Made by a program: the position numbers and the translations under genes
Notes under the pieces: model-generated
What the model saw: only the letters and a program-made list of their open reading frames with translations
What the model was told of the DNA's origin: nothing
Database searches by the model: none
From: Pseudomonas sp. 31-12
GTDB lineage: Bacteria > Pseudomonadota > Gammaproteobacteria > Pseudomonadales > Pseudomonadaceae
Length of the DNA: 64,000 nucleotides
Direction of reading: 5' to 3'
Assembly (NCBI RefSeq): GCF_003151075.1
Contig: NZ_CP029482.1
Location: 682,001-746,000, forward strand
In this document: positions 1-10,000 of the stretch, piece after piece
Layout: each line of letters starts with the position of its first letter
How positions within the stretch are numbered: position 1 is the first letter of the stretch

Positions 1-434
1 AGCTGGCGCAGAGTCTTGTCGATGCGCTTGGGTTCGCCGCTGGAACCGGAAGTACACAGGCTCAGCTGGCAGGTGTCCAGATCCAGTTTGGCGGGGGACA
101 GGGGCGCCTGTCGATAATCGATAAGGTGCGCATCATCGGCCTGATCGGTCAGCCACAGATCGACTTCGCTCGACCAGCGTTGGCGAGTCTGTGGTTGCAG
201 GTCGGCAGGCAGCAGCACGCTGACCCCGGCACGCCAGGCGCCGAGCAGGGCAATCGCCAGGTCAGCGGCGTCTTCAAAGTGCACGGCAATGCGTTGCACG
301 CCTTGGGATTGCAGGCCGGCCGCGAGGCTTAGCGCCTGTTCGCACAGCTGTGCGTGATTCAACGCCGGTTCGGCCGTCACGGCACGCTCCGGCTGAGCCT
401 TGAGCAACAGCTGCTCAAGTGTTATCCAATTCAT
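1..434 (-). CDS. AMP-dependent ligase (acyl/aryl-CoA synthetase type), 3' end outside window
   Basis: This is the N-terminal 144 residues of an adenylate-forming enzyme; the rest lies to the left of the window. The ATP-binding core motif A3 is clear (TSGSSGEPK, about residues 129-137). The ATG at 434 overlaps the stop of the upstream membrane-protein gene (ATGA), so the two are translationally coupled. In aryl-polyene clusters an AMP-ligase in this position is thought to activate the aromatic starter acid (4-hydroxybenzoate type) for loading onto an ACP; that substrate is inferred from context only. The order ketosynthase-like, acyltransferase, ACP, ACP, membrane protein, ligase supports the assignment. 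An ordinary fatty-acyl-CoA ligase cannot be excluded from this fragment. Confidence 0.85.
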   Translation of the reverse strand, partial: MNWITLEQLLLKAQPERAVTAEPALNHAQLCEQALSLAAGLQSQGVQRIAVHFEDAADLAIALLGAWRAGVSVLLPADLQPQTRQRWSSEVDLWLTDQADDAHLIDYRQAPLSPAKLDLDTCQLSLCTSGSSGEPKRIDKTLRQ

Positions 435-976
435 GGGTGGCCTCGTACCCGTTGTCGTATGAGCCATTCAATGGCAAACAGCAGGCCCATCAATCCATAG
501 GAAATCAGGCCGGTGTACAACATCCACCAACTCAGCGGCGCCCACAGGGTCAGGGCGGCGGCGAGCAAACCGTTACAGAGGAAAAACACACACCAGACGA
601 TGGTCACCTGGCGGGTGTAGACAATCGCCTTGGCCGGCAAGTGCGGTTCCCGCAGGCGCGCCAGGCGTTCCACCATCGGCGGCCCGACTTTCAGGCTCAG
701 GCCAAACAGGCCAAGCATGAAAGCGCTGATCAGCACCGGGTACCAACGCAGCAACAGCGGACTGTCGAACAACGCCAGCAACAGGCAAAAGCCAATCGCG
801 GTGATCGCCATCCACAGGTTGCCGGGGCGACGCGCACCCAGCAGCACCCGCGCCAGCCACAGGCTGCCCAGCAGCAGACCGAACTGCCACGGAGCAAAGT
901 GTTCCATGCCGAAATACACCGCGAAGGGGTACAACAGGCCCGCCAGCAGCAGGCCAAGGCCGATCAGTCGACTCAT
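431..976 (-). CDS. Polytopic inner-membrane protein of the aryl-polyene operon (COG4648-like)
   Basis: This 181-residue protein is almost entirely hydrophobic, with about five to six predicted membrane helices starting at residue 2 (for example LLLAGLLYPFAVYF). It has no signal peptide apart from the first helix. It sits between ACP2 and the AMP-ligase and overlaps both by ATGA junctions, so it belongs to the same translation unit. Proteins of this kind are a regular member of aryl-polyene clusters, and their function is not established. It may anchor the synthase or help move the product at the inner membrane, but nothing in the sequence demonstrates this. Confidence 0.75.
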   Translation of the reverse strand: MSRLIGLGLLLAGLLYPFAVYFGMEHFAPWQFGLLLGSLWLARVLLGARRPGNLWMAITAIGFCLLLALFDSPLLLRWYPVLISAFMLGLFGLSLKVGPPMVERLARLREPHLPAKAIVYTRQVTIVWCVFFLCNGLLAAALTLWAPLSWWMLYTGLISYGLMGLLFAIEWLIRQRVRGHP

Positions 977-1227
977 GCGGCCGGTTGAACCAGACGGTAG
1001 ACCGCCTCGACCACGTCGCTGACGGTACGCACCGATTTGAATTCTTCGGCGGCGATTTTCTTGCCGGTCTGACGTTTGATGTGATCAATCAGGTCGACGG
1101 CGTCGATGCTGTCGATTTCCAGGTCCTGATACAGATTGGATTCGAGGCTCACGCGCTCAGGGTCCAGCTCGAAGAGTTCGACCAAGGCATCGCGCAGGGT
1201 GTTGAAAATGTCATCACGAGTTTGCAT
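973..1227 (-). CDS. Acyl carrier protein (second ACP of the operon)
   Basis: An 84-residue acidic protein with the four-helix ACP pattern and the phosphopantetheine attachment motif DSIDAVDL (Ser about residue 40) at the start of helix II. The stop overlaps the ATG of the membrane-protein gene. It is separated from the first ACP by 9 bases. It would carry the growing polyene or the starter unit as a thioester in the cytoplasm. Two differing ACPs in tandem are typical of aryl-polyene clusters and suggest a division of labour, probably initiation versus elongation. The sequence does not show which does what. Confidence 0.9.
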   Translation of the reverse strand: MQTRDDIFNTLRDALVELFELDPERVSLESNLYQDLEIDSIDAVDLIDHIKRQTGKKIAAEEFKSVRTVSDVVEAVYRLVQPAA

Positions 1228-1236
1228 GGTCCGGTC

Positions 1237-1497
1237 TCAAGCTGCCTGTTTTGCGGTGACGAACGCCGCAAGGCTCGCCACGTTACTGAAATGATTACGG
1301 GTGTCCTTGGCGTCGGCGTCGATTTTGATGCCGTACTTTTTCTGGATCGCAAGGCCGAGTTCCAGGGCGTCCACCGAGTCCAGGCCCAGGCCTTCGCCAA
1401 ACAGGGTCTGGTCGTCGCCGATGTCTTGTGCGCTGATGTCTTCGAGGCCGAGGGCGTCGATGATCAGTTCTTTGATTTCACGGTGTAGATCGCTCAT
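1237..1497 (-). CDS. Acyl carrier protein (first ACP of the operon)
   Basis: An 86-residue ACP with the attachment motif GLDSVDALEL (Ser about residue 40). I place the start at the ATG at 1497 because an AAGGAG ribosome-binding site lies at about 1508-1513 and the preceding in-frame residues do not look like ACP. The start lies 20 bases inside the end of the acyltransferase gene. It should be modified by a phosphopantetheinyl transferase encoded elsewhere and shuttle acyl intermediates for the ketosynthase, dehydratase and reductase enzymes expected further left, outside the window. Confidence 0.9.
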   Translation of the reverse strand: MSDLHREIKELIIDALGLEDISAQDIGDDQTLFGEGLGLDSVDALELGLAIQKKYGIKIDADAKDTRNHFSNVASLAAFVTAKQAA

Positions 1498-2287
1498 CTT
1501 CGGCGAGCTCCTTAATAAAGTAAGAATGCAAATAATCGTTGAGCTTGCGCGAAGCCTGAGGCGCAGGACCGCACGCGGCAAAGGCTTGTGGGTCTATATC
1601 GGCCCCCACACGAAAACTGAAGTGCACGCGACGTTTCGGGATGCGATACCAGGGTTCGGCCTTCGTCAATGTGGTCGGGCTGACCTTGATGATCACCGGG
1701 GTCAGGATTTTCGCACCCCGCAGGGCAATCGATGCACCCCCCCGATGAAAGGCCGGCGGTTCGCCTGGCTGGGTGCGAGTACCTTCGGGAAAGATGATCA
1801 GCGTCTGACCGCTTTTCAGTGCGTCGGCCGCAGCGTCGAGCATGTCCATGCTGCCGTCGTTGCTGATGTAATCGGTGCGGCGTAGCGGGCCGCGGGTGAA
1901 CGGGTTCTCCCAGAGGCTTTTCTTGACCACGCAGTTGCTGTGACGCACCAGTCCGATCAGAAACACCACATCGATCAGCGACGGGTGATTGGCCATGATC
2001 ATCTGGCCCGGGCGACCAAGCTTCTCCGCGCCCTGGATGTCGTAGGTCAGCACGCCGGTACGGGCCATGAACCGGACAAAAAACCAAAAGCAGCGACTGA
2101 CGGTTCTACGTGCCCGCAGCCGATGAGTCTGGGCATCGCCGGGCAGGCAACTCAGCAACGGGAAAACCACCAGGCGCAGGCACAGCCCGCCTAACCCGAA
2201 CAGAGTGAAGCTCGCAGCGGTCGCCAGCAAACGCCAGTAATAGGCGTCGCGGTTTTTTTCGCTTACAGGTTGCGTTGCCAGGTCCAT
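1478..2287 (-). CDS. PlsC-type 1-acylglycerol-3-phosphate acyltransferase family protein
   Basis: A 269-residue membrane-bound acyltransferase. The catalytic NHxxxxD motif is present (NHPSLID, about residues 99-105), and the substrate-binding block FPEGTR lies at about 165-170. A hydrophobic stretch at about residues 20-50 would be a membrane anchor. It overlaps the upstream ketosynthase-like gene by 25 bases and the downstream ACP by 20 bases. In aryl-polyene clusters such enzymes are proposed to transfer the polyene acyl chain to a lipid anchor. A general phospholipid role is possible but less likely given the setting. Confidence 0.85.
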   Translation of the reverse strand: MDLATQPVSEKNRDAYYWRLLATAASFTLFGLGGLCLRLVVFPLLSCLPGDAQTHRLRARRTVSRCFWFFVRFMARTGVLTYDIQGAEKLGRPGQMIMANHPSLIDVVFLIGLVRHSNCVVKKSLWENPFTRGPLRRTDYISNDGSMDMLDAAADALKSGQTLIIFPEGTRTQPGEPPAFHRGGASIALRGAKILTPVIIKVSPTTLTKAEPWYRIPKRRVHFSFRVGADIDPQAFAACGPAPQASRKLNDYLHSYFIKELAEDERSTP

Positions 2288-2988
2288 ACACGATTTTTCC
2301 AGGCATGTTGGCAGGTGGTCTGCTGGCCGAGCAGGGTACGCAATAGATTCAGGGCATGGGGCCAGTGGGCTTTGGACAACGCATCCGAAGTGCTGTTCAG
2401 GGACAGCTGCCAGTCGGTACCCGGTGTCAGCAACAGACCGACGGCATACGGGAACGGCACGTCGTCGATCCAGGCCGAGTAGGCCTGGGGCGGTTTTTCT
2501 TCAGTGACGATCAGCAGTACCGCAGGCGCGCCTTCGGCAAGCAGCGCCGCGGCCTCTAGCATGCCGTGTTCAAGGCCGTCTCCGGCGGCGGCAAGGGCAG
2601 TCATCTCACTGGTTTCGCCACGCATGATCGACCACAGGCCAATCACCGCGTTGTGCACCGACAAGCTGAATTGCGTCGGTGACAACGGTTGTTCGGCTGC
2701 CAGATCGCGCAGGATTTCGAAGGTGCGGGGCGTTTCGCCATGACGGGAAATAAAGACCAACGGTAGGTCCTGGCGACCATCGGCCAGGGGCCAGCCGACG
2801 CTGAACGCCATCCGCGCCAGACGGCTGAGCCGCCGGCGCTGCATGGCAGGCAGAAAAGACACGTCGGGGGCGGCATCGCTGCTCTGAAGCACGACCGGTT
2901 GTCGGCTCCAGGCCTGCCAATCGTCCACGCTTTCGAGCCCTGGGGCCCACGCGCGCCATTGGGCGATGTTGAAATTGATCACAGGCAT
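2263..2988 (-). CDS. Beta-ketoacyl synthase-like chain length factor, first gene of the aryl-polyene operon
   Basis: A 241-residue protein resembling the N-terminal ketosynthase-like half seen in aryl-polyene chain-length-factor subunits (opening MPVINFNIAQWRAW, then FISRHGETPRTFEIL and SLSVHNAVIG). It is about half the length of a full ketosynthase, and no catalytic Cys in the usual context is visible, which fits a non-catalytic partner that shapes chain length in a heterodimer. It is the promoter-proximal gene of the minus-strand operon. A sigma70-like promoter lies about 90 bases upstream (3076-3104). Its active ketosynthase partner would lie beyond the left edge. Confidence 0.8.
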   Translation of the reverse strand: MPVINFNIAQWRAWAPGLESVDDWQAWSRQPVVLQSSDAAPDVSFLPAMQRRRLSRLARMAFSVGWPLADGRQDLPLVFISRHGETPRTFEILRDLAAEQPLSPTQFSLSVHNAVIGLWSIMRGETSEMTALAAAGDGLEHGMLEAAALLAEGAPAVLLIVTEEKPPQAYSAWIDDVPFPYAVGLLLTPGTDWQLSLNSTSDALSKAHWPHALNLLRTLLGQQTTCQHAWKNRVWTWQRNL

Positions 2989-3075
2989 TCATCCCGCCCC
3001 TGCGGGCTTTCTTGACGCGGCGAGTCGCAGAGAAACGCGACGACCTTACGTGGCGCTTGGCGCCGAGTGGCGCGC

Positions 3076-3104
3076 ATTATCCCGTTGCGACGGGCGTGTA
3101 GCAA
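3076..3104 (-). promoter_or_regulatory. Sigma70-like promoter for the aryl-polyene operon with an overlapping palindrome
   Basis: Reading the minus strand, TTGCTA (3104-3099), a 17-base spacer and GATAAT (3081-3076) form a good -35/-10 pair, giving a start near 3069 and a leader of about 80 bases. CCCGT-TGCG-ACGGG (3081-3094) overlaps the -10/spacer and could be an operator. The rest of the 2989-3343 gap separates this operon from the divergent parA-like gene; I see no further gene or clear plus-strand promoter in it. Confidence 0.5.
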
Positions 3105-3343
3105 ATGATGGTTACGTTTTGCGCAGTCAAATGAACTGATTAGTCCGCGAAAAGCTGTCGTTTGGCCATTATCCACATCGTGCTGAGCAAGTCTGTCGGC
3201 TCTGTCGGCGATCGATGGCAGAGTTGGCGGTTTTTTTATTGGGAGATTGCCGCTGACTGTGTAGTCCCCGTGCCGACGAGGTAGCTAAGCAGCGCCATGG
3301 ACTACTACACTCGATCATTCTTTGATACACGGAGGTTTTTCAC

Positions 3344-4114
3344 ATGCGGCGCGTGGTGTTCAATCAGAAAGGTGGCGTGGGCAAATCCAGCATTGCCTGC
3401 AATCTGGCGGCGGTCAGCGCCAGCGAGGGGTATCGCACCCTGTTGGTGGATCTCGATGCCCAGGCCAACTCCACTCAGTACCTAACGGGCCTCACCGGGG
3501 ATGACATCCCGATGGGCATCGCCGACTTCTTCAAGCAAACCCTGTCCTCAGGACCGTTCTCGAAGAAGAACCAGGTCGATATCTACGAAACGCCGTTCGA
3601 AAACCTCCACGTCATCACCGCAACCGCCGAGTTGGCCGACTTGCAGCCCAAGCTTGAGGCCAAACACAAGATCAACAAGCTGCGCAAATTGCTCGATGAA
3701 CTGGGGGAAGATTACGACCGCATCTATCTGGATACCCCGCCAGCGCTGAACTTCTATGCGGTATCGGCATTGATTGCCGCTGACCGGGTGCTGATCCCAT
3801 TCGATTGCGACAGCTTCTCGCGCCAGGCGCTATACGGCCTGTTGGCGGAAATCGAAGAGTTGAAGGACGACCACAACGAAGGCCTGGAAGTCGAAGGCAT
3901 CGTGGTCAATCAGTTCCAGGCCCGTGCCAGCCTGCCGCAGCAGATTCTCGACGAGCTGATCGCCGAAGGATTGCCGGTATTGCCGGTGTACCTGACCAGC
4001 TCGGTGCGCATGCGCGAATCCCATCAGGCCAATACGCCGCTGATTCACCTCGACCCACGGCACAAGCTGACGCAGCAGTTCGTCGAACTGCATAACCTGC
4101 TCGAAAACGCCTGA
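3344..4114 (+). CDS. Orphan ParA/Soj-type ATPase
   Basis: A 256-residue MinD/ParA-family P-loop ATPase. The deviant Walker A KGGVGKSS lies at about residues 9-16, the switch/Walker A' region [12 protein letters not shown] at about 35-46, and Walker B-like IYLDTPPA near 127. A strong GGAGG (3331-3335) precedes the ATG. Family members bind DNA or membranes as ATP dimers and position cargo. No ParB-like partner or parS site is visible beside it, and it is not in the usual chromosomal parAB setting, so its cargo is unknown. It converges on trxC across a REP hairpin. The compact length fits short chromosomal ParA paralogues rather than plasmid ParA with an N-terminal helix-turn-helix. Confidence 0.9.
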   Translation: MRRVVFNQKGGVGKSSIACNLAAVSASEGYRTLLVDLDAQANSTQYLTGLTGDDIPMGIADFFKQTLSSGPFSKKNQVDIYETPFENLHVITATAELADLQPKLEAKHKINKLRKLLDELGEDYDRIYLDTPPALNFYAVSALIAADRVLIPFDCDSFSRQALYGLLAEIEELKDDHNEGLEVEGIVVNQFQARASLPQQILDELIAEGLPVLPVYLTSSVRMRESHQANTPLIHLDPRHKLTQQFVELHNLLENA

Positions 4115-4136
4115 ATCTGTCGACGTCGCCCAACCC

Positions 4137-4168
4137 AATGTGGGAGCGAGCAAGCCCGCTCCCACATT
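4137..4168. repeat. Single REP-type palindrome between convergent genes
   Basis: Perfect 12-base arms (4137-4148 and 4157-4168) around an 8-base loop, carrying the GTGGGAGCG core of the common Pseudomonas REP family. It lies between the converging parA-like and trxC genes and could end transcription from both sides. It has no U-run, so the terminator role is inferred. Confidence 0.8.
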
Positions 4169-4182
4169 AAATCGCGGTGGTT

Positions 4183-4617
4183 TTAAATCCCCTGGCTACG
4201 CAACCAGCTCATCAACTGCGGTAACGGAAACGCCCCGCTCTGACGCGCCACTTCCCGGCCGTTCTTGAACAGAATCAGGCTCGGAATCGAGCGAATCCCC
4301 AACTGAGCCGACAATTGCTGATTCGCCTCACTGTCCAGTTTCGCCAGTCGACATTTACCCGCCAATTGCGCCGCCGCCTGCTCGAACACCGGCGCAAACG
4401 ACTTGCACGGCCCGCACCACTCCGCCCACACATCCACCAGCAACGGCAGATCGCCCTTGATCTGGCTGGCGTAATCGCCTTGTTTCAATTCGAACGGCTT
4501 GTTCAGCAAGACCTCGGCCTTGCAGCGACCGCATTTTGGGTGATCGTTGAGGCGTTCGGCGGGGATGCGGTTGAGGCCGTTGCAGTGAGGGCAGGGGATG
4601 AGGAGTGGGTCGGTCAT
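4183..4617 (-). CDS. trxC: Thioredoxin 2 (zinc-binding thioredoxin TrxC)
   Basis: A 144-residue thioredoxin with an N-terminal zinc ribbon (CPHC about residues 9-12 and CGRC about 29-32) followed by a thioredoxin fold with the redox site WCGPC (about 68-72) and the cis-Pro region RSIPSL. Length and zinc motif are diagnostic of TrxC rather than TrxA. It reduces disulfides in cytoplasmic proteins, including ribonucleotide reductase, using thioredoxin reductase, and in other bacteria it is part of the oxidative-stress response. It is a single-gene unit on the minus strand. About 270 bases separate it from the toxin-antitoxin pair, and I see no gene in that stretch. Confidence 0.96.
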   Translation of the reverse strand: MTDPLLIPCPHCNGLNRIPAERLNDHPKCGRCKAEVLLNKPFELKQGDYASQIKGDLPLLVDVWAEWCGPCKSFAPVFEQAAAQLAGKCRLAKLDSEANQQLSAQLGIRSIPSLILFKNGREVARQSGAFPLPQLMSWLRSQGI

Positions 4618-4844
4618 GGTCGAGGCTCTGAATGTTTGGGCAGTCTAAAGCTGATTTGGAGTCGCAAGCTTCATTTATCAAGCCAGCAAAAGACGGGGGC
4701 AGGCGCAGTGATTGTCGTAAATGCACACATATTCTGGAGTTTCGGGGCGGGATCGGTGGCTACGCTGGAAGCAACTTCACCGTTTTCTAATCTCTTTATG
4801 AGGAGCTCGCTTTGCCTTTAAGCTCGTGCTACTTTTGTTGCACT

Positions 4845-4860
4845 TATCGAGAAGTCGATA
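4845..4860. promoter_or_regulatory. Inverted repeat upstream of the toxin-antitoxin genes, candidate autoregulatory operator
   Basis: TATCGA-GAAG-TCGATA is a perfect palindrome with 6-base arms, centred about 37 bases before the antitoxin start. MazE/AbrB-type antitoxins normally bind palindromes in their own promoter, alone and with toxin. The assignment rests on position and symmetry only. Confidence 0.45.
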
Positions 4861-4873
4861 TCTCTCAATTGTC

Positions 4874-4888
4874 GGATAGGAGTTATCC
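4874..4888 (+). promoter_or_regulatory. Ribosome-binding site inside a small inverted repeat
   Basis: GGATA (4874-4878) and TATCC (4884-4888) flank GGAGT, the Shine-Dalgarno for the GTG start at 4890. The RBS therefore sits in the loop of a possible 5-bp hairpin, or in a second half-operator. It decides the antitoxin start: the upstream TTG at 4812 has no comparable site. Confidence 0.4.
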
Positions 4889-4889
4889 C

Positions 4890-5159
4890 GTGTCCGTGAC
4901 TTCCAAAATCCGCCGTCAAGGTGGCGCTGCAGTGATTACTCTCCCGCCAACGCTGCTGAAGCTCCTGCACCTGGAAGTAGGAGCACAACTGGAACTGAAT
5001 GTGGTCGATGGTGAGTTGATTGCCCGTCCGGTTGTACGGCCTTCTCGCAAGCGCTATAGCCTTGCAGAGTTGCTTGAAGGTTCCGAAGAAGTAGCCGAGT
5101 TGAATGCGCAGACGGCGTTTGCACGTGAAGGCGATCCAGTTGGCCGGGAGTTGGGTTGA
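4890..5159 (+). CDS. MazE/AbrB-type antitoxin
   Basis: An 89-residue protein starting at a GTG with AGGAGT 7-12 bases upstream. Residues 1-50 have the swapped-hairpin AbrB/MazE DNA-binding pattern (SVTSKIRRQGGAAVITLPPT, then LEVGAQLELNVVDGELIARP). The C-terminal third is charged and probably the disordered toxin-neutralising tail. Its stop overlaps the toxin start (TGATG), the usual coupling that ensures antitoxin is made first. It should dimerise, repress its own promoter and block the MazF-like toxin next door. The candidate operator at 4845-4860 fits this. The C-terminal tail is a little longer than in short MazE proteins. Confidence 0.85.
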   Translation: MSVTSKIRRQGGAAVITLPPTLLKLLHLEVGAQLELNVVDGELIARPVVRPSRKRYSLAELLEGSEEVAELNAQTAFAREGDPVGRELG

Positions 5160-5521
5160 TGGTTCGGCGTCAGGCCCCACAGCGGGGGGATGTTTACTGG
5201 ATTGATCCGAACCCGGTTGCGGGACGCGAAATGATGAATAGGCATCGATTCGTGGTAATTACGCCAAGGGAAATCAACGCCTTGGGTGTCAGCATGACTG
5301 TGCCGGTGACCAGTGGCGGCAGCTTCAGTCGAAACACCGGCTTGGCGGTCATCGTCTCCGGCCACGAAACGAATGGTGTCGCAGTTTGTAATCAGGTTCG
5401 TAGTTTTGATATAGAGCAGCGTGTGCGCGACGGCTCAGCCAAGTTCATTGAGCGACTTGATGACGTTACGATGGCAGACATCGTTGCTCGCGTCGTCAGT
5501 GCCATTGATCCGCTGGACTGA
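5159..5521 (+). CDS. MazF/PemK-family endoribonuclease toxin
   Basis: A 120-residue protein with the MazF fold signature: RGDVYWIDPNPVAGREM at about residues 9-25, RHRFVVITP near 28-36, then VPVTSGG and the NQVRSFD strand. Family members cut single-stranded mRNA (sometimes tRNA or rRNA) at short sequences, slowing growth until antitoxin is restored. The cut site cannot be read from sequence. I start at the ATG at 5159, which overlaps the antitoxin stop, rather than the in-frame TTG one codon earlier. The pair lies between trxC and selO and ends 6 bases before the convergent selO stop, so it looks like a compact insertion into a housekeeping region. Confidence 0.88.
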   Translation: MVRRQAPQRGDVYWIDPNPVAGREMMNRHRFVVITPREINALGVSMTVPVTSGGSFSRNTGLAVIVSGHETNGVAVCNQVRSFDIEQRVRDGSAKFIERLDDVTMADIVARVVSAIDPLD

Positions 5522-5527
5522 CCAACC

Positions 5528-7024
<1,497 letters not shown>

Positions 7025-7039
7025 CTAGGGATAAGGCCG

Positions 7040-10000
7040 TTAGTCGAGCTTGGCGGGCGGCGGCTCAAGGGGCGACTTGCCATCCACCAGCGGCACGATG
7101 GTTTTGGTTTCCGGTTCGATCGGCACCATTTTGTATTCCTGGCCGTGAAGGTTCTTGAGATAGACCTCCATCTGCCGGAACGAGATGTTGATGTGCTGCT
7201 TCTTGAACTCGCGATTGATGAAGCGGTTGACCTCGTCCAGCACCGGGTTGCGGTCACCGAGGTCGCGCACGTGCATGCGCAACTCGTGGTCGAGGGTGCT
7301 TTCGCCGAAGTTCAGGAAGTACACGTGGGGTTCCGGGTCTTTCAGGACACGTGGGTTATCGCGCGCCGCTTTGAGCAGCAGCTCTTTCACCAGGTCCAGG
7401 TCCGAACCGTAGTCGACGCCGAGCTTGAGGGTCACCCGGGTGATGGTGTCGGTCAGAGACCAGTTGATCAGTTGCCCGGTGATGAACGTCTTGTTCGGGA
7501 CAATGATGTCCTTGCGGTCGAAGTCGGTGATGGTCGTGGCGCGGATGCGGATCTTGCTGACCGTGCCCGACAGGTTGCCGATGGTGATGGTGTCGCCGAT
7601 CCGCACCGGACGCTCGAACAGGATCATGATGCCCGAGATGAAGTTCGCGAAAATCTCCTGCATCCCGAAACCGAGCCCCACCGACAGCGCCGCCACCAGC
7701 CATTGCAACTTGTCCCAGCTCACGCCGAGGGTCGACAGGGTCGAGACGAAGCCGATGCCGGCGATCACGTAGGACAGCAACGTGGTCGTGGCATAAGCAC
7801 TGCCTTGTGCAAGATTCAACTTGGACAGCACCAACACTTCCAGCAAGCCTGGCAAGTTGCGCGCGAGAGCGAAGGTGATACCGATGATGATCAGCGCGCC
7901 GAGCATGTCGCCGATGCTGATCGGCACCATGCTCATGTTGGCGCCGGTACCGCTGGTGTATTCGTACAGGGTGATGTTGTCGAGGTACGAGAACACCGAG
8001 ATCAAATCGGACCAGACCCAGTACAGCGCCGCAATGAAACCGCCAAGCAGTGCCAGGCGGATCAGGCGCAGGGACTGTTCGTTGACCTTCTCGATGTCCA
8101 GCGTCGGCTCTTCGATCACCGCTTCGCCGTCGCCAGCCTCCTTGGCGGCCTGACGTTTGGCCAGGGCGCGCTGGTAGGCCAGGCGTCGTGCTGCAACGCT
8201 GAGACCGCGAACGAAAGTGGCTTCAATCACCAGCCAGAACATCAGCAGGTAAAGGGTGTTGATCAGCCGGTCACTGAGTTTCAGCGCGGTGTAGTAGTAG
8301 CCGAAGCACACTGCCACAAATAACGCGACGGGCAGGACGGTGAACAGGACCCCGACCGCTTTGCGGAACAGCGACGCGTTCTGGTGCGTCGGGCTGGCGA
8401 TCAGAAGGCGGCTGAGCAGCCAGGCCATCAAGGCGTAACAGATCAGCACCACGGGCATGCCGAGCACGTCATCCGCCAGCGTCGAGGGTTGCAGTTCGGC
8501 AACCGCTACCACGGCAACCAATGCCATCACCACCAAGCCGAGTCGGCGGACCCAGCCCTGCAGGAACTCGACCTGGGGTTTTTCCCAGCGGAAATGCAGT
8601 TCAGCGACGCCGCCCGGTGCGAGGATCCGGTAAGCGGTGTAGAACACCAGCCAGGCCTGGGCCATTTGCAGCAGCGCCGCGCCCATGTTGGCGTTCTGCC
8701 CGCGGGCGTCGATCTGCAACGCCAGGCCGCACAAGGCCAGGCCCAGCGAGACCGGCATTGCCAGCAGAATATTGATCAGGATGGCCTGCGGCGTGTGCCA
8801 CTGGCTGTCGCGCTTGAAGTGGCCGATGTCCTGGTGAACTTTGCTCAGTCGGGCATACAGACTTTTACGTCGCCACAGCAGGGCACCGATCAGCAACACC
8901 AGGGGCAGGAACAGCAGCGGCCGCTGTATCAGGCCATCACTCAATTCGCTCAGGCTGGAAGCCCACGGCAGCGTAGTGACCTGACGTTCCAGGCGCTCCG
9001 GCACGGCGCGCATCCATTCCAGGTCCAGCGGCTTGTTGCTGGGAATCCAGAACATCTGCTCATCGAGGGTCGCCCGCAGGCTTTGCGCGGTGCTGAGCAG
9101 CTGTTTCTGATTGAGTTGCAGGGTGATGGATTCGTTGAGCACCGCACTCAGTTCGCGGTTCAGGCGTTCCAGCAGGTCTGCGCGGGTGGTGGCCAGTTCC
9201 AGCAGGCTTTTTCGCAGCTGCGGGGTAACTTGCTCCGGCGGCTGGGTGGACAGCAGGTTGTCGACATAGGTCGCGGGGTTGCTGAGCAATTCCCGCTGCT
9301 GGCTCACTTCAAACTGGTACAGGCGAATATCGGCGATCTGGTCGGCCAGGTCGCGGTCGAGCTTGAGACGTGGCAGAGCCTGTTTCTGTTTATAGAGAAT
9401 CTTGGAGAGCAGCAGGCTGCCCTTTAGTACGTTGATTTGTTCGTCCAGTGCCGAATCGCTTTGGGTCACGTTGTCCAGCTGCTGTTTGGTCTGCAGGTTC
9501 TGCTGGGTGACCTCATTGAGGCGGTCAGTGCTTTTGAGCAGGTAGTCCGAGAGCTTCAGGTTGGCCGAACTTTCGGTGGCCAGCAGCGCGCTGCCGCCGG
9601 ATTTCTGCGCTTCGATGGACTGTTGCGTCACCGTCTCCTGGGACTGGGCCAGACGCTTCTGGTTGATCAGGGTTTGCAGCTCCTGGATTTCCTGATCCAG
9701 GCGATCGGATTTTTCGGTCAGCAAGTCGTGCTGGCTGTTACCCAGATCCTGCAACTGGTTGTTGCCGGCCAGTTCCTGGCGACGCAGCGGAATCAGCGCA
9801 TTCAGTGCCGCGAGTTCGGCATTCAGGAGGTCACGCTGTTCACCGCTCAAGGTCTTGCCGGCGTCCTTGCCGGCTTTGAGTATGTTGTTGATCTGTTGAA
9901 TACGCGTCTGGCTGGCGGAAATTTCGGCCTGTGCGCGCTCGGGGCGGGTCTGGGCGGTGATCACCAGACTGTTGGCGTCGGCCAGCGCCTTCTGCAGGTC

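Noticed and set aside
4812..4889. Upstream TTG start for the antitoxin
   Set aside because: The GTG at 4890 has a clear ribosome-binding site and gives the family-typical start. The extension would also cover the operator-like repeat.
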